Shown one piece after another: positions 27,579-36,241 of a stretch of 64,000 nucleotides of DNA (position 1 is the stretch's first letter; each line of letters starts with the position of its first letter). This stretch comes from Ralstonia sp. TCR112 (lineage in GTDB: Bacteria > Pseudomonadota > Gammaproteobacteria > Burkholderiales > Burkholderiaceae): contig NZ_VOSS01000001.1 in the NCBI RefSeq assembly GCF_007997035.1, positions 62,001 through 126,000 of the forward strand. The letters run 5' to 3'. The position numbers and the translations under genes were made by a program. The notes under the pieces are model-generated. The model was not told the origin of the DNA. It was given only the letters and a program-made list of their open reading frames with translations, and did not search any database.

Positions 27579-28511
27579 ATGCGCCGCTCCGATGTGTTCG
27601 AACTCCTCACCCTCGCTGCCCTATGGGGCGGCTCCTTCCTGTTCATGCGCGTGGCCGCACCGCCCTTCGGGCCCGTTGCGCTCATCGCGCTGCGCGTGGC
27701 GATTGCGTCGTGCTTCCTTGTCCCGACGCTTGCTTTGCGCGGTGGCATGGGGGCGCTGCGCACGCACTGGCCGCATCTGCTGGCCGTGGGCGTGCTGAAT
27801 TCGGCCATCCCGTTCTGCCTGTTCGCCTATGCCGAACTCACGCTCACGGCGGGCTTTACCTCGGTGCTCAATGCGGCGGCGCCGTTGTTTGCGGCCATCG
27901 TCGCGTTCACGTGGCTGGGCGAGCGGATGTCGTCGCTGCGCGTGCTGGGATTGGCGATCGGCTTCATCGGCGTGATCGTGCTGGTGGGTGGGTCGTCTGT
28001 CATCGATGCAAAGCAAGGCGGCGTGGCTGTGGCCGCGGCGCTGTCGGCTACCGTGCTGTACGGCGTGGCCAGCAGCTACACCAAGCGCTTCCTGACCGGC
28101 GTGCCGCCGCTGGCCGTGGCGACCGGCAGCCAATTGGCCGCCACGATCGTGCTCGCCCCGCTGGCTTACTGGCTGTGGCCCGGGCAGACGCCCACCGGCA
28201 GCGTGTGGCTGCACGTCATCGCACTGGGTATCGCCTGCACGGGCGTCGCCTACATCCTGTTCTTCCGACTGGTCGCGCATGTGGGGCCGACACGCGCCGT
28301 GTCGGTCACCTTCCTGATCCCGGTGTTCGGCGTGCTGTGGGGCATCCTGTTCCTGGGCGAGCAATTGACGCTGAACATGGTGATCGGCTGCGCCGTGATC
28401 CTGCTCGGGACGTCGCTGTCGACAGGCGTATTCGCGCCAGGTAAAAAAGCCGATGCAAATGCGACCCCAGCCGCAAGCGAAAAAGATTCGCTTTTGCGTT
28501 CCGGCCGCTGA
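27579..28511 (+). CDS. EamA/DMT superfamily transporter
   Basis: 310 residues with ten membrane helices in two EamA repeats: the first opens LLTLAALWGGSFLFMRVA and the second follows near residue 150 (GVAVAAALSATVLYGVASSY). FIGVIVLVGGSSV and VIGCAVILLGTSLSTG are typical helices. The family exports metabolites such as amino acids; substrate unknown. It lies 60 bases after ogt on the same strand. A GC-rich hairpin without a U-run follows the stop. Confidence 0.88.
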   Translation: MRRSDVFELLTLAALWGGSFLFMRVAAPPFGPVALIALRVAIASCFLVPTLALRGGMGALRTHWPHLLAVGVLNSAIPFCLFAYAELTLTAGFTSVLNAAAPLFAAIVAFTWLGERMSSLRVLGLAIGFIGVIVLVGGSSVIDAKQGGVAVAAALSATVLYGVASSYTKRFLTGVPPLAVATGSQLAATIVLAPLAYWLWPGQTPTGSVWLHVIALGIACTGVAYILFFRLVAHVGPTRAVSVTFLIPVFGVLWGILFLGEQLTLNMVIGCAVILLGTSLSTGVFAPGKKADANATPAASEKDSLLRSGR

Positions 28512-28523
28512 ATGGCCGAGTGA

Positions 28524-28545
28524 GCGCCCCGGCGGTTCGGGGCGC
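28524..28545 (+). terminator. GC hairpin after the EamA gene
   Basis: GCGCCCCG-gcggtt-CGGGGCGC, perfect 8-base stem, 12 bases after the stop. No T-run follows, so it is only a possible terminator. Confidence 0.35.
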
Positions 28546-29009
28546 CGTGACTTGCGCAAAATCCACTTGAAGCCGATGCTTAAAACCGCAGTTGAATTCT
28601 CCAGCAATGCGGCGATGTCATCGCTGCCCCCATATTGCGACGGCGTTAAATCCGGAATTTGTAATGAATGCCATGTCGTCGCGGTCCTCGTGCAATTTAT
28701 TCAACGGCGCTGGCATTGGCTCCGCAGCTCGATTTAAAAAATCTTCAAAACTGAAGTAGACGCCTGAAACATCGCCTCGCGCGCACTCGATCTTAACGAT
28801 CCGATAATCCGATTTGAGAAAATTGCATCATCGATTCCGGATATCTACGCGCGTTGCACAGATTTTCTTTGTTATGCTCGCCCTCGGTCGATGAGGGGCG
28901 TGCAAGGGAACGGCATATTTGCTGAATAGCAGCCGAATTCCCAATTGCCGGCGGGTTCTCCGCTGCACAGCCGACTAAGCACGCTCCATCAAATACGTTG
29001 GATACGCGC
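28546..29009 (+). other. AT-rich intergenic stretch before the hipA-like gene
   Basis: About 460 bases noticeably richer in A/T than the surroundings (for example around 28735-28755 and 28850-28880) with no credible reading frame. It must contain the promoter of the hipA-like gene but I see no convincing -35/-10 pair. No HTH antitoxin (hipB) frame is present. The composition break suggests the following gene arrived by transfer. Confidence 0.5.
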
Positions 29010-30320
29010 ATGCTGGACGTCTACCTGAATAAGCATCTGATCGGTCAGCTATCGTGCGGCCGCAGCGGTTGGGCGTTCGAATACGATTCCCGCTGGCAGA
29101 CTTCGTCGCAGGGCTTTGATCTGAGCCCGCACCTGCCACGTACCGCCGGCAATATCGCCGATACGGCAAAAGCCCAGCCGGTGCGCCACTTCTTTGAATA
29201 CCTGCTGCCCGAACCGGCACGCAACACCCCCAAGGCTGCTGCCGCCGCGCTCGAGCATCTCGCGCAAGCCGCGCCGCATCTGGACGGCCCGCTGACGCTG
29301 GTGCCGAGCGGGCTCAAGCCCTGCAGCGGCCGCGCCGACGGGCTGTCCGAACGGGATCTCGTGCTGCAGTTCCAGCAAACCGTCGGGCGGCCGCCCCGCA
29401 GCACGCCGCTGCGGGTGGCGGAACCGCGCGCACGCTACGGTACCGATGGTGCGGCGGCGTCCGAAGAAATCAGCCTGCCCTTCCTGGCTTCGAATGGCTT
29501 GCCCGTGTCGATGTGGCTTGGGCGATTTTCCGCGCCGGCCAATGCCGCGCAATCGAGCCATTTCGTCCGGCTGGATCTGGGTGAAGGCGCGCAACTTCCT
29601 TATGCCACCATCAATCACTGCTGGGCCACGCTGCTGGGCCGCAGCATCGGTCTGGACACGCCGTTCATCGGCCTGCGGCAGTTTCCGGAAACCGCCGCCG
29701 TGGTGCAGCGCCTTGATCGCACGCTACGCTGCAAGAGCGACGACACCGCGCTGGTGCAGGCGCGCTATGTCGTCTCGGCGGTGCAATTGCTGGGGCTCTC
29801 GCCCAAGCACCGGTTCCTGCCGATCACCGTCGAGCAGCTCGCAGAATGCGCAAGTCTGTGCGCAGACCCGGCTTCCGCCACGGCCGCGCTGTTCCGCTGG
29901 ATGGTGTTCTGCCTGCTGATCGGCGGGCGCAACGCCTCGGCCGGCACGCTGCATTTCCACATCGGTGCGGACGGCATCCGCCTCGCGGCGCACGATCACC
30001 TGTTCTGCGCAGCGGTCTACGCCAACGAATGGAATGCCGATGAACTGTCGCCGGATGCACAAGCCCGCTATGACGCCATCGACCAAGACGCGCTGCTGTC
30101 CCTGGCTGATCACCTCGGCTACGACGCCAGCCAGGCGCGCCGCGAGTTGCTGCGGCTGATCAGCATGCTCGCGCCGCAGTCGTCGTTCGTGGCGACGCAT
30201 CTCTCGCAAGCGCTCGGGCATTCGCCGACACGCGCTGCGGAGATCGATTTTCTCGCGCGCATCCATCGCCATGTGTCGGAGACGGCACGGCGGCTGGGCG
30301 GCAAGACAGCGGAAGTCTGA
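29010..30320 (+). CDS. HipA-like protein with degenerate kinase core
   Basis: 436 residues. The N terminus (LDVYLNKHLIGQL, then GWAFEYDSRW and GFDLSPHLPR) is a recognisable HipA N-terminal subdomain. The HipA kinase landmarks are altered: the ATP-contact Lys of the usual THI-L-K-P segment is Arg in SHFVRLDL (183-190), and the catalytic loop GN-x-D-x-H-x-K-N is replaced by GGRNASAGTLHFHI (305-318), lacking the Asp and the Lys-Asn pair. VQRLDR (232-237) retains the fold marker. No hipB is adjacent. It may be a pseudokinase acting by binding, or a decaying toxin remnant. Start is the ATG at 29010. Confidence 0.75.
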   Translation: MLDVYLNKHLIGQLSCGRSGWAFEYDSRWQTSSQGFDLSPHLPRTAGNIADTAKAQPVRHFFEYLLPEPARNTPKAAAAALEHLAQAAPHLDGPLTLVPSGLKPCSGRADGLSERDLVLQFQQTVGRPPRSTPLRVAEPRARYGTDGAAASEEISLPFLASNGLPVSMWLGRFSAPANAAQSSHFVRLDLGEGAQLPYATINHCWATLLGRSIGLDTPFIGLRQFPETAAVVQRLDRTLRCKSDDTALVQARYVVSAVQLLGLSPKHRFLPITVEQLAECASLCADPASATAALFRWMVFCLLIGGRNASAGTLHFHIGADGIRLAAHDHLFCAAVYANEWNADELSPDAQARYDAIDQDALLSLADHLGYDASQARRELLRLISMLAPQSSFVATHLSQALGHSPTRAAEIDFLARIHRHVSETARRLGGKTAEV

Positions 30321-30348
30321 AACAGAAACGCGCGGCCACCGCAGGCGC

Positions 30349-30624
30349 TTAGAGCGCCGCCAGGCTGACCGAGCCGTAGCGGGCGTAGCCGTGCGCGGCC
30401 AATGTGTCCATGGCCTCCGCTTCCGCCCGGGCGAACGTCAGCGCAAGCGTGTCGGGGCTCCCCGCCCCGCTCGCGAAGGCCTGGTAGGCCGCAAACGCCT
30501 CGCGCGGGGGCACGCCACTTCGTTCGAGCACCCGCTGCGCGGCTTCCAGCGCCGCACGAATCGCCGTCTCACCGGGCGGGGCATCGCGAAACGCTAGCTG
30601 TAGACAGGACGTCGTCGGGTTCAT
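30349..30624 (-). CDS. Hypothetical protein
   Basis: 91 residues from the ATG at 30624 (MNPTTSCLQLAFRDAPPGET), ending with YARYGSVSLAAL. Predicted to be mostly helical and soluble, with no recognised motif. The ribosome site is weak and the frame extends upstream, so the start is uncertain. Convergent with the hipA-like gene and divergent from the M20 hydrolase. Confidence 0.5.
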   Translation of the reverse strand: MNPTTSCLQLAFRDAPPGETAIRAALEAAQRVLERSGVPPREAFAAYQAFASGAGSPDTLALTFARAEAEAMDTLAAHGYARYGSVSLAAL

Positions 30625-30850
30625 CCGCGTTTCGATCTTCGATTCACTGGAACAGCACACCTGACCCAGTCTAGGAAAGCGCCTACCGGGTGCCAAGCCT
30701 GGCGCTCGCCCCCGAGGCGCGTTCTCGCCAACATTGCAATGTCCGACTTGGGGATGCCCCCGGGTGCACATGCCATGAATCACGTTGCATAATCGATTCG
30801 ATTGACGAAGCAACGACTTTGTTGGCACCACCACAACGACAGGAGACCCC

Positions 30851-32266
30851 ATGATCACGCCCCCCATCCGGTTGAAACGTACTGCGCTCGCCTGGCTGCT
30901 GGCCGGTGCAGCCTTGCCGGCATTCGCACAGATTCCGTTCAGCTCCGGTGGAGCGTCTTCCACGCCTGCACAAGCTGCGTCAGCCGCCCCCGGGGGAATC
31001 GACGTGGCGCAGATCAAGCCGGCGGTGGACGCGGCGGTCAATGCGGAATACGGCCAGCTCGACCTGCTCTACAAAGACATCCATGCGCATCCCGAGTTGG
31101 CGTTCCAGGAAACCCGCACGGCGGCCAAGCTGGCCGAGCAGATGCGCAAGATCGGCTTTGACGTGACGGAGCATGTCGGCAAGACCGGCGTGGTGGCGGT
31201 CTATCGCAATGGGGCGGGCCCGACGATCCTGGTGCGTACGGAACTCGACGCCCTGCCGATGGAAGAGAAAACCGGCCTGCCCTACGCAAGCCACGTCCAC
31301 ACGAAATGGCGCGGCGAGGACGTCGGCGTGGCGCATAGCTGCGGGCACGACGTGCACATGGCGTCGTGGGTCGGCACGGCCAAGACGCTGATGTCGCTCA
31401 AGGATCGCTGGCACGGGACGCTGGTGTTCGTGGCACAGCCTGCCGAAGAAACCGTATCGGGCGCGCAAAGCATGATCGACGACGGCTTCTTCAAGCGCTT
31501 CCCCAAGCCCGACTACGCGTTTGCGCTGCACACCGGCCCGGGGCCGTACGGCTCCATCGTCTTCAACAGCGGCCCGATCACCTCCAACTCCGACGGGCTG
31601 GAAATCACGTTCAAGGGCCGCGGCGGCCATGGCTCTGCGCCTGACAAGACCATCGACCCCGTGATGATGGCGGCGCGCTTCGTGGTCGACCTGCAAAGCG
31701 TGATCAGCCGCGAGAAAGATCCGCAAGAATTCGGCGTGGTGAGCATCGGCGCCATCCAGGGCGGCAGCGCCGAGAACATCATTCCCGACAGCGTGCTGCT
31801 GCGCGGCACGATCCGCTCGTACAAGCCGGCGGTGCGTCAGAAGATGCTCGACGGTATCCGCCGCACGGCCAAGGCCGTCACCGAAATGTCGGGCGCGCCG
31901 GACGCCGACATCAAGATCACCGAGGGCGGCAAGGCGGTCAACAACGACCCCACGGTCGTTGCGCGCACCGAGGCGATGTTCAAGACCGCCTTCGGCAACG
32001 ACCGCGTCGTGCGCGTGCCGCCCATCACGGCCAGCGAAGATTTCTCGGCGTTTGTTGACGCGGGCATCCCGTCGATGTTCTTCTTCATCGGCGTGAATGA
32101 TCCGCAGACGTTCTTCGCCTCGCTCAAGCCTGGCGCCAAGCCGCTGCCGACCAATCATTCGCCGCTGTTCGCGCCCGTGCCGGAGCCGTCCATCAAGACG
32201 GGCGTGACCGCGATGTCGCTGGCGGTGCTCAACGCGCTGCAATGGAACAAGGCGTCGGGCCAGTAA
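30851..32266 (+). CDS. Exported M20-family amidohydrolase
   Basis: 471 residues with a signal peptide (LAWLLAGAALPAFAQ) and a peptidase M20/amidohydrolase domain from about residue 65. Metal-site features: RTELDALPM (Asp), SCGHDVHMA (Cys-Gly-His-Asp), and QPAEET. The branch resembles hippurate or N-acyl amino acid hydrolases, here secreted. AGGAGACCCC precedes the ATG. A pheC-like gene follows 75 bases downstream, which hints at periplasmic amino-acid or aromatic metabolism, but the substrate is unproven. Confidence 0.88.
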   Translation: MITPPIRLKRTALAWLLAGAALPAFAQIPFSSGGASSTPAQAASAAPGGIDVAQIKPAVDAAVNAEYGQLDLLYKDIHAHPELAFQETRTAAKLAEQMRKIGFDVTEHVGKTGVVAVYRNGAGPTILVRTELDALPMEEKTGLPYASHVHTKWRGEDVGVAHSCGHDVHMASWVGTAKTLMSLKDRWHGTLVFVAQPAEETVSGAQSMIDDGFFKRFPKPDYAFALHTGPGPYGSIVFNSGPITSNSDGLEITFKGRGGHGSAPDKTIDPVMMAARFVVDLQSVISREKDPQEFGVVSIGAIQGGSAENIIPDSVLLRGTIRSYKPAVRQKMLDGIRRTAKAVTEMSGAPDADIKITEGGKAVNNDPTVVARTEAMFKTAFGNDRVVRVPPITASEDFSAFVDAGIPSMFFFIGVNDPQTFFASLKPGAKPLPTNHSPLFAPVPEPSIKTGVTAMSLAVLNALQWNKASGQ

Positions 32267-32341
32267 GCCGGCGTTGAGATGGGCGCGACCGGCCCGGGTG
32301 ACCGGGCGGCCGCGCCTTTTGATTTCTCTGGAGGGGATTCC

Positions 32342-33162
32342 ATGTTCAACCGTTTCATCCGCACCAGCGCCCTGCTGCTGTGTGCCTGCGCCGCGGCACC
32401 CGCCTTGGCGCAAACCACGGCCGCCAACCCGGCGGCAACCGTCTCGACGAAATTATCGCGCGCGGCACACTGCGCGTCGGCACCACCGGCGACTACAAGC
32501 CCTTTACCTACAAGAACCCCGCCGATGGCCGCTTCATCGGCCTGGACGTCGAGATGGGCGAACGCCTTGCCAAGGCACTCGGCGTGAAGCTGGAAATCGT
32601 GCCGACCACGTGGTCGACGCTGATGCAGGACTTCGCGGCCGACCGCTACGACATTGCCATGAGCGGGGTGTCGGTCACGCTGGAGCGGCAGAAAAAGGCG
32701 TTCTATTCGATCCCGTATCAGCGCGACGGCAAGACGCCGATCACGCGCTGCGAGAACCAGTCGAAGTATCAGACGCTGGCGCAGATCGACCAGCCGAATG
32801 TGCGTGCCGTGGTCAACCCGGGCGGCACCAACGAAAAATTCGCGCGCGAGCACCTGAAGCAGGCGCAGATTCGCGTGTATCCGGACAACGTGACGATCTT
32901 CAACGAGATCGTCGCCGGCCGCGCAGACCTCATGATGACCGACGCGGTGGAAACGAAACTGCAGCAGAAGCTGCACCCGGAACTGTGCGCCGTGCATCCG
33001 GAAGCGCCGTTCGATTTCTCCGAAAAGGCCTACCTGCTGCCGCGCGACGTGGTGTTCAAGAACTTCGTCGACCAGTGGCTGCGGCAGACCGCAGAGAGCG
33101 GGGAGTTCGCCAAGCGCTTCGATGCGTGGCTGGCGTATCCGTGGAATGCTGCGGCCAAGTAA
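32342..33162 (+). CDS. pheC: Cyclohexadienyl (arogenate/prephenate) dehydratase, PheC-like (apparent frameshift)
   Basis: Signal peptide MFNRFIRTSALLLCACAAAP in one frame, then the mature protein in another: LDEIIARGTLRVGTTGDYKP, ERLAKALGVKLEIVPTTW, DIAMSGVSVTLERQ, VVNPGGTNEKFAREHL, LMMTDAVET, DFSEKAYLLPRD. This closely follows periplasmic PheC, which converts prephenate or arogenate to phenylpyruvate or phenylalanine on a solute-binding-protein fold. One added G near 32435 joins the two as NPAGNRLDEI and gives 273 residues. Without repair, the reading frame from 32380 lacks an export signal. GGAGG lies upstream of the ATG. Confidence 0.82.
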
Positions 33163-33168
33163 ACGGCG

Positions 33169-34350
33169 CTATGTCCGGGCGGCGCGCCTGGCTGCGCCGC
33201 CCATCAGCAACATGAGGCATGCGCCGTTCAGCAGCGCGCCCATCAGCCAGACCGCGCCGGACCACACCGGCGCTGTCAACGCATAAAACGCTGTGGCCGC
33301 CAGCGGCCCGATCATGGCGGCCACGCTGGCGAGGCTGGCCAGCGCGCCCTGCAATTCGCCCTGCTCATGCTCGCCCACCTGGCGCGAGAGCATCGCCTGC
33401 AGCGCAGGCATGCCGATCTCGGCCATGCACAGCAGCACCATGGTCGGATAGACCATCCAACCGGCGCTGATCCACGCCATCGCCGCAAAGCCCGCGACAT
33501 CCATCATCACGCTCGCCACGACGGCGCGGCGCTCACCCAGCGCGCGGGAAATCGGCCCGGTCAGGAATGCCTGCGCCAGCGCATGCATCAGCCCGTAAGC
33601 CGCCAGTGACAAGCCGGCGGCGCGCGTGTCCCAACCGAAGTGCGCTTCGCCGTGAATGACCCACAGCGTTTGCGGAATCTGCCCAACGATTTCGATGATG
33701 GCCAGCACAGCCAGCAACGGCAACAGCGTCGGTACACGCGCCACACGGCGCAGCGATTGCACGGGCAGCAGCGCACGCCAGGCAAACGGCGCCCGTTCAG
33801 CGCGGCGCGATTCCGGCAACGCGAAGCACGCCACCAAAAAATTGACGCCATTGAGCGCCGCCGCCAGCAGGAACGGCGCACGCAGCCACCAGTCGCCGAG
33901 CAGCCCGCCCAACGCCGGCCCGGCGATGAACCCGAGGCCGAAGCACGCGTTCATCAGCCCGTAACGGCGCGCGCGATCGGCCGGCGCGGTGATGTCGGCG
34001 ATGTACGCCGTCGCCACCGCATAGTTGGCACCGGTGATGCCCGCCACCACGCGGCCGACGTACAGCACCCACGCATGCGGCGACAGTGCCATGACGAGGT
34101 AATCGACCGCCGCGCCCGCCAGCGACACCAGCAGCACCGGCCGGCGCCCATAACGGTCCGCCAGCGCACCAAGGATCGGCGCAAAGACAAACTGCATCGC
34201 CGCGTACGCCGCGATGAGCAGGCCGAATTCGAATGCGATGTCGCCCGTGTGATCCAGCTCGCGCAGCAGGCTCGGCAGGATGGGCAGGATCAGCCCGACG
34301 CCCATGGCATCGAGCGTCAGCGTGAAGAGGATGACGGCAAAGGCAGGCAT
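33169..34350 (-). CDS. MFS transporter, TetA-like (DHA1)
   Basis: 393 residues, twelve helices, with the drug:H+ antiporter signature GALADRYGRRPVLL after helix 2 and GRVVAGITGANYAVATAYIAD in helix 4, typical of class TetA/tetracycline-type exporters. LTLDAMGVGLILPILPSLL opens helix 1. The ATG at 34350 precedes a membrane helix directly; the frame continues upstream into an unrelated region. Convergent with pheC. Drug specificity cannot be assigned from sequence. Confidence 0.85.
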   Translation of the reverse strand: MPAFAVILFTLTLDAMGVGLILPILPSLLRELDHTGDIAFEFGLLIAAYAAMQFVFAPILGALADRYGRRPVLLVSLAGAAVDYLVMALSPHAWVLYVGRVVAGITGANYAVATAYIADITAPADRARRYGLMNACFGLGFIAGPALGGLLGDWWLRAPFLLAAALNGVNFLVACFALPESRRAERAPFAWRALLPVQSLRRVARVPTLLPLLAVLAIIEIVGQIPQTLWVIHGEAHFGWDTRAAGLSLAAYGLMHALAQAFLTGPISRALGERRAVVASVMMDVAGFAAMAWISAGWMVYPTMVLLCMAEIGMPALQAMLSRQVGEHEQGELQGALASLASVAAMIGPLAATAFYALTAPVWSGAVWLMGALLNGACLMLLMGGAARRAART

Positions 34351-34480
34351 GCGAATGCGCCGCGCGCCCGTCGGGGCGGCAGCGCTTCGAAAACAGAAAG
34401 CCGAGATGATGCCGTGGAAGTGCGCGCCGTGCAGCGACTTGTAGCGTCGTGCAACGCTCCAGCGAAAGCCGCCGGCAAGC

Positions 34481-35287
34481 TTAGTGGAGGCTGCTCCGAT
34501 CGCCGTGTTGCAGAGCGAGCGCGTCGCGCAGCAATGCATCGGTCATGTCGCGGCCTAGGAGCGCCGGGTCGAAGCGCGCGGAAAAACGCGTCGAGCACGA
34601 CTCCACTTGCAGCACCACCTGGCCCGGCGGCAGCAGTTCGATGTCGACGTGGATGACCTCATCGTCTTCGGTAAAGGAATGCAGCAGCGTGAGCGCGCGG
34701 TAGCCATCGGCGCGCTCCACGGCGGCTTCCGTCCACGACGGCGCCAGCAGCGCGCAACTGACCAGCGTTTCGGGCTCGTCGGGGCGATACAGATGCAGCC
34801 CCATCATCGTCGAGGCGGCATCGGCCACGCTGGACCACTCGGCCGCCGGAATCAGGTCGCCCAGCAGGCGGATGTCGTCGACGGCGGCGTCGGTCTGCAC
34901 GAAGGCAGCCCCCAGGAAGAACGCCGTCTCGTCACGGAAACCACCCGCCACGGTGTTGCGCCACAGGCGATGGCTGCTCTTGCTGCCGAGCGCCACCTGC
35001 GACAGCACCTTGGCCGCACGCGCGCCGTCGGCGCCCGACCACTGCTCCACCGCGCCGTGCGAGAACAGGCGATCGGCCATCACCAGGCCCACGCCTTCCG
35101 GCAACACGCGCTCTTTCAGCCATCCGGCGAGCACGTGCACACCGCTGAACGGCATGTCCGGACGCCCGATCGCATGTGCGCGCACGCGGCCGTTTTCCGG
35201 CACGTGGAACGGCATGGCAAACAGCCTCGCCTGATAAGCGACGCCGTCAATCTCGAAACGGGCGATGGAAGCGGTGGTGATGGACAT
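34481..35287 (-). CDS. Hypothetical protein
   Basis: 268 residues from the ATG at 35287 with AGGAAGG upstream. Soluble, mixed alpha/beta-looking sequence without membrane segments, cysteine clusters or recognised catalytic motif. Blocks such as LFAMPFHVPENGRVRAHAIG, GLVMADRLFSHGAVEQWSG, and HVDIELLPPGQVVLQVES may help searches. Located upstream of the TetA-like gene on the same strand with 130 bases between. Confidence 0.65.
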   Translation of the reverse strand: MSITTASIARFEIDGVAYQARLFAMPFHVPENGRVRAHAIGRPDMPFSGVHVLAGWLKERVLPEGVGLVMADRLFSHGAVEQWSGADGARAAKVLSQVALGSKSSHRLWRNTVAGGFRDETAFFLGAAFVQTDAAVDDIRLLGDLIPAAEWSSVADAASTMMGLHLYRPDEPETLVSCALLAPSWTEAAVERADGYRALTLLHSFTEDDEVIHVDIELLPPGQVVLQVESCSTRFSARFDPALLGRDMTDALLRDALALQHGDRSSLH

Positions 35288-35694
35288 GATGACCTTCCTG
35301 CTGCAAGGGGCGGAAAACGCCGCCCGTACCTGCATCAACGACCATCCACGCCGAATGTTTAGCCGCCACATGGGGGGTTGGGGGGAGGGGAATCCCGGTG
35401 TCTGTAATGCGACGCAACAATCCCGGCGCGTCAAGGCAGGAATTTTTTGCCGCGCCAGCCGTCACACCTTCGCATTAAGGGTTATCCCGCATCCCACATT
35501 TTCATTTCAATTCAATGACTTATGTGCAGATCGCGGTGCTTGAGGGGTCACAATTGTTCTTCTTTTTTGAACAAAGAGTTTAATAGAACTGCTTTTTTAC
35601 CCTCTGAGCAACGACTAAGCTTATGCCATCGCGTTACCGCACCGCAGCGAAGCTGCCCTGCGGCAATGCTCACCCCCCTGTTGTGGAGTCCATC
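35288..35694 (+). other. Intergenic region upstream of the repeat protein
   Basis: 407 bases without a credible gene. T-rich around 35500-35610, including TTGTTC-N9-GAACAA (35554-35574). It must hold the promoters of two divergent genes but no clear -35/-10 pair stands out. Confidence 0.4.
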
Positions 35695-35967
35695 ATGAAG
35701 ACCAAGAACCTGATTCTCGCCTCGTTGATCGCTGTTGCCGCTGTTCCCGCCTTCGCTGCCGGCGTGCAAAGCCAAGACCCGTACACCAACGGCCAAGCCG
35801 TGACCAAGGCTGATCCCTATACCGACGGCGCCCGCAAGGCTGACGTCTACACCGACGGCGCCGTGCGCAAGGCCGACCCGTATACCGATGGCGCGCTGCG
35901 CAAGGCTGATCCGTACACGGACGGTGCCCTGGTCGGCAAGGCTGACCCGTTCAGCGACGGCCAATAA
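35695..35967 (+). CDS. Secreted DPYTDGA-repeat protein
   Basis: 90 residues: signal peptide (LILASLIAVAAVPAFAAG) then six degenerate copies of a 10-12-residue unit DPYTDGA-x-RKA, ending DPFSDGQ. Codons for the same residues vary between copies (gac/gat, tac/tat), so the repeat is conserved at protein level. The units are acidic with regularly spaced Asp, which would suit divalent cation binding or a repetitive surface scaffold, but no function is known. The ATG at 35695 is chosen because it begins the signal peptide. A terminator follows. Confidence 0.8.
   Translation: MKTKNLILASLIAVAAVPAFAAGVQSQDPYTNGQAVTKADPYTDGARKADVYTDGAVRKADPYTDGALRKADPYTDGALVGKADPFSDGQ
35779..35964 (+). repeat. Six-copy protein-coding tandem repeat
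   Basis: Units DPYTNGQAVTKA, DPYTDGARKA, DVYTDGAVRKA, DPYTDGALRKA, DPYTDGALVGKA and DPFSDGQ, mostly 30-36 bases each, with many synonymous differences. Confidence 0.85.
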
Positions 35968-36055
35968 GTCGTCGACCTGCTGTCAGCATCACCCGTATCA
36001 CTCTCCCTCCCCGATGCCGTGTGCCCCAGTTGGCACCGGCACCGGCTTTACCGAG

Positions 36056-36080
36056 GCGGCCTTCTGGCCGCTTTTTTTTT
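36056..36080 (+). terminator. Rho-independent terminator after the repeat protein
   Basis: GCGGCC-ttct-GGCCGC followed by nine T (36072-36080). Confidence 0.88.
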
Positions 36081-36241
36081 GCCTACACCCGCAGATTTCA
36101 CATTGCGAGCCCGGACTTTCTCCCCCTCAAGGCGCCGCGCCTCGCGTCCGATAAAAGAGAATGGATCCATTGGCGGGCAGCCTTCCCCGGACCCGTTGCG
36201 CAAAGACGGGCCTCGCCACGGACTGATCTCTGAACATCAAC

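Noticed and set aside
28524-28545. GC hairpin as a firm terminator after the EamA gene
   Set aside because: No T-run follows; listed only with low confidence.
28854-28878. TTGCAC and TATGCT as a promoter for the hipA-like gene
   Set aside because: Spacing between the hexamers is about 13 bases, too short for sigma70.
29060-29100. GTTCGAATA as a tRNA T-arm
   Set aside because: No cloverleaf can be drawn around it, and it lies inside the HipA-like coding frame. No tRNA or rRNA was found anywhere in the window.
35779-35964. Regular short repeats that might be a CRISPR array
   Set aside because: Units are contiguous with no spacers, and differ mainly at synonymous sites inside a coding frame.
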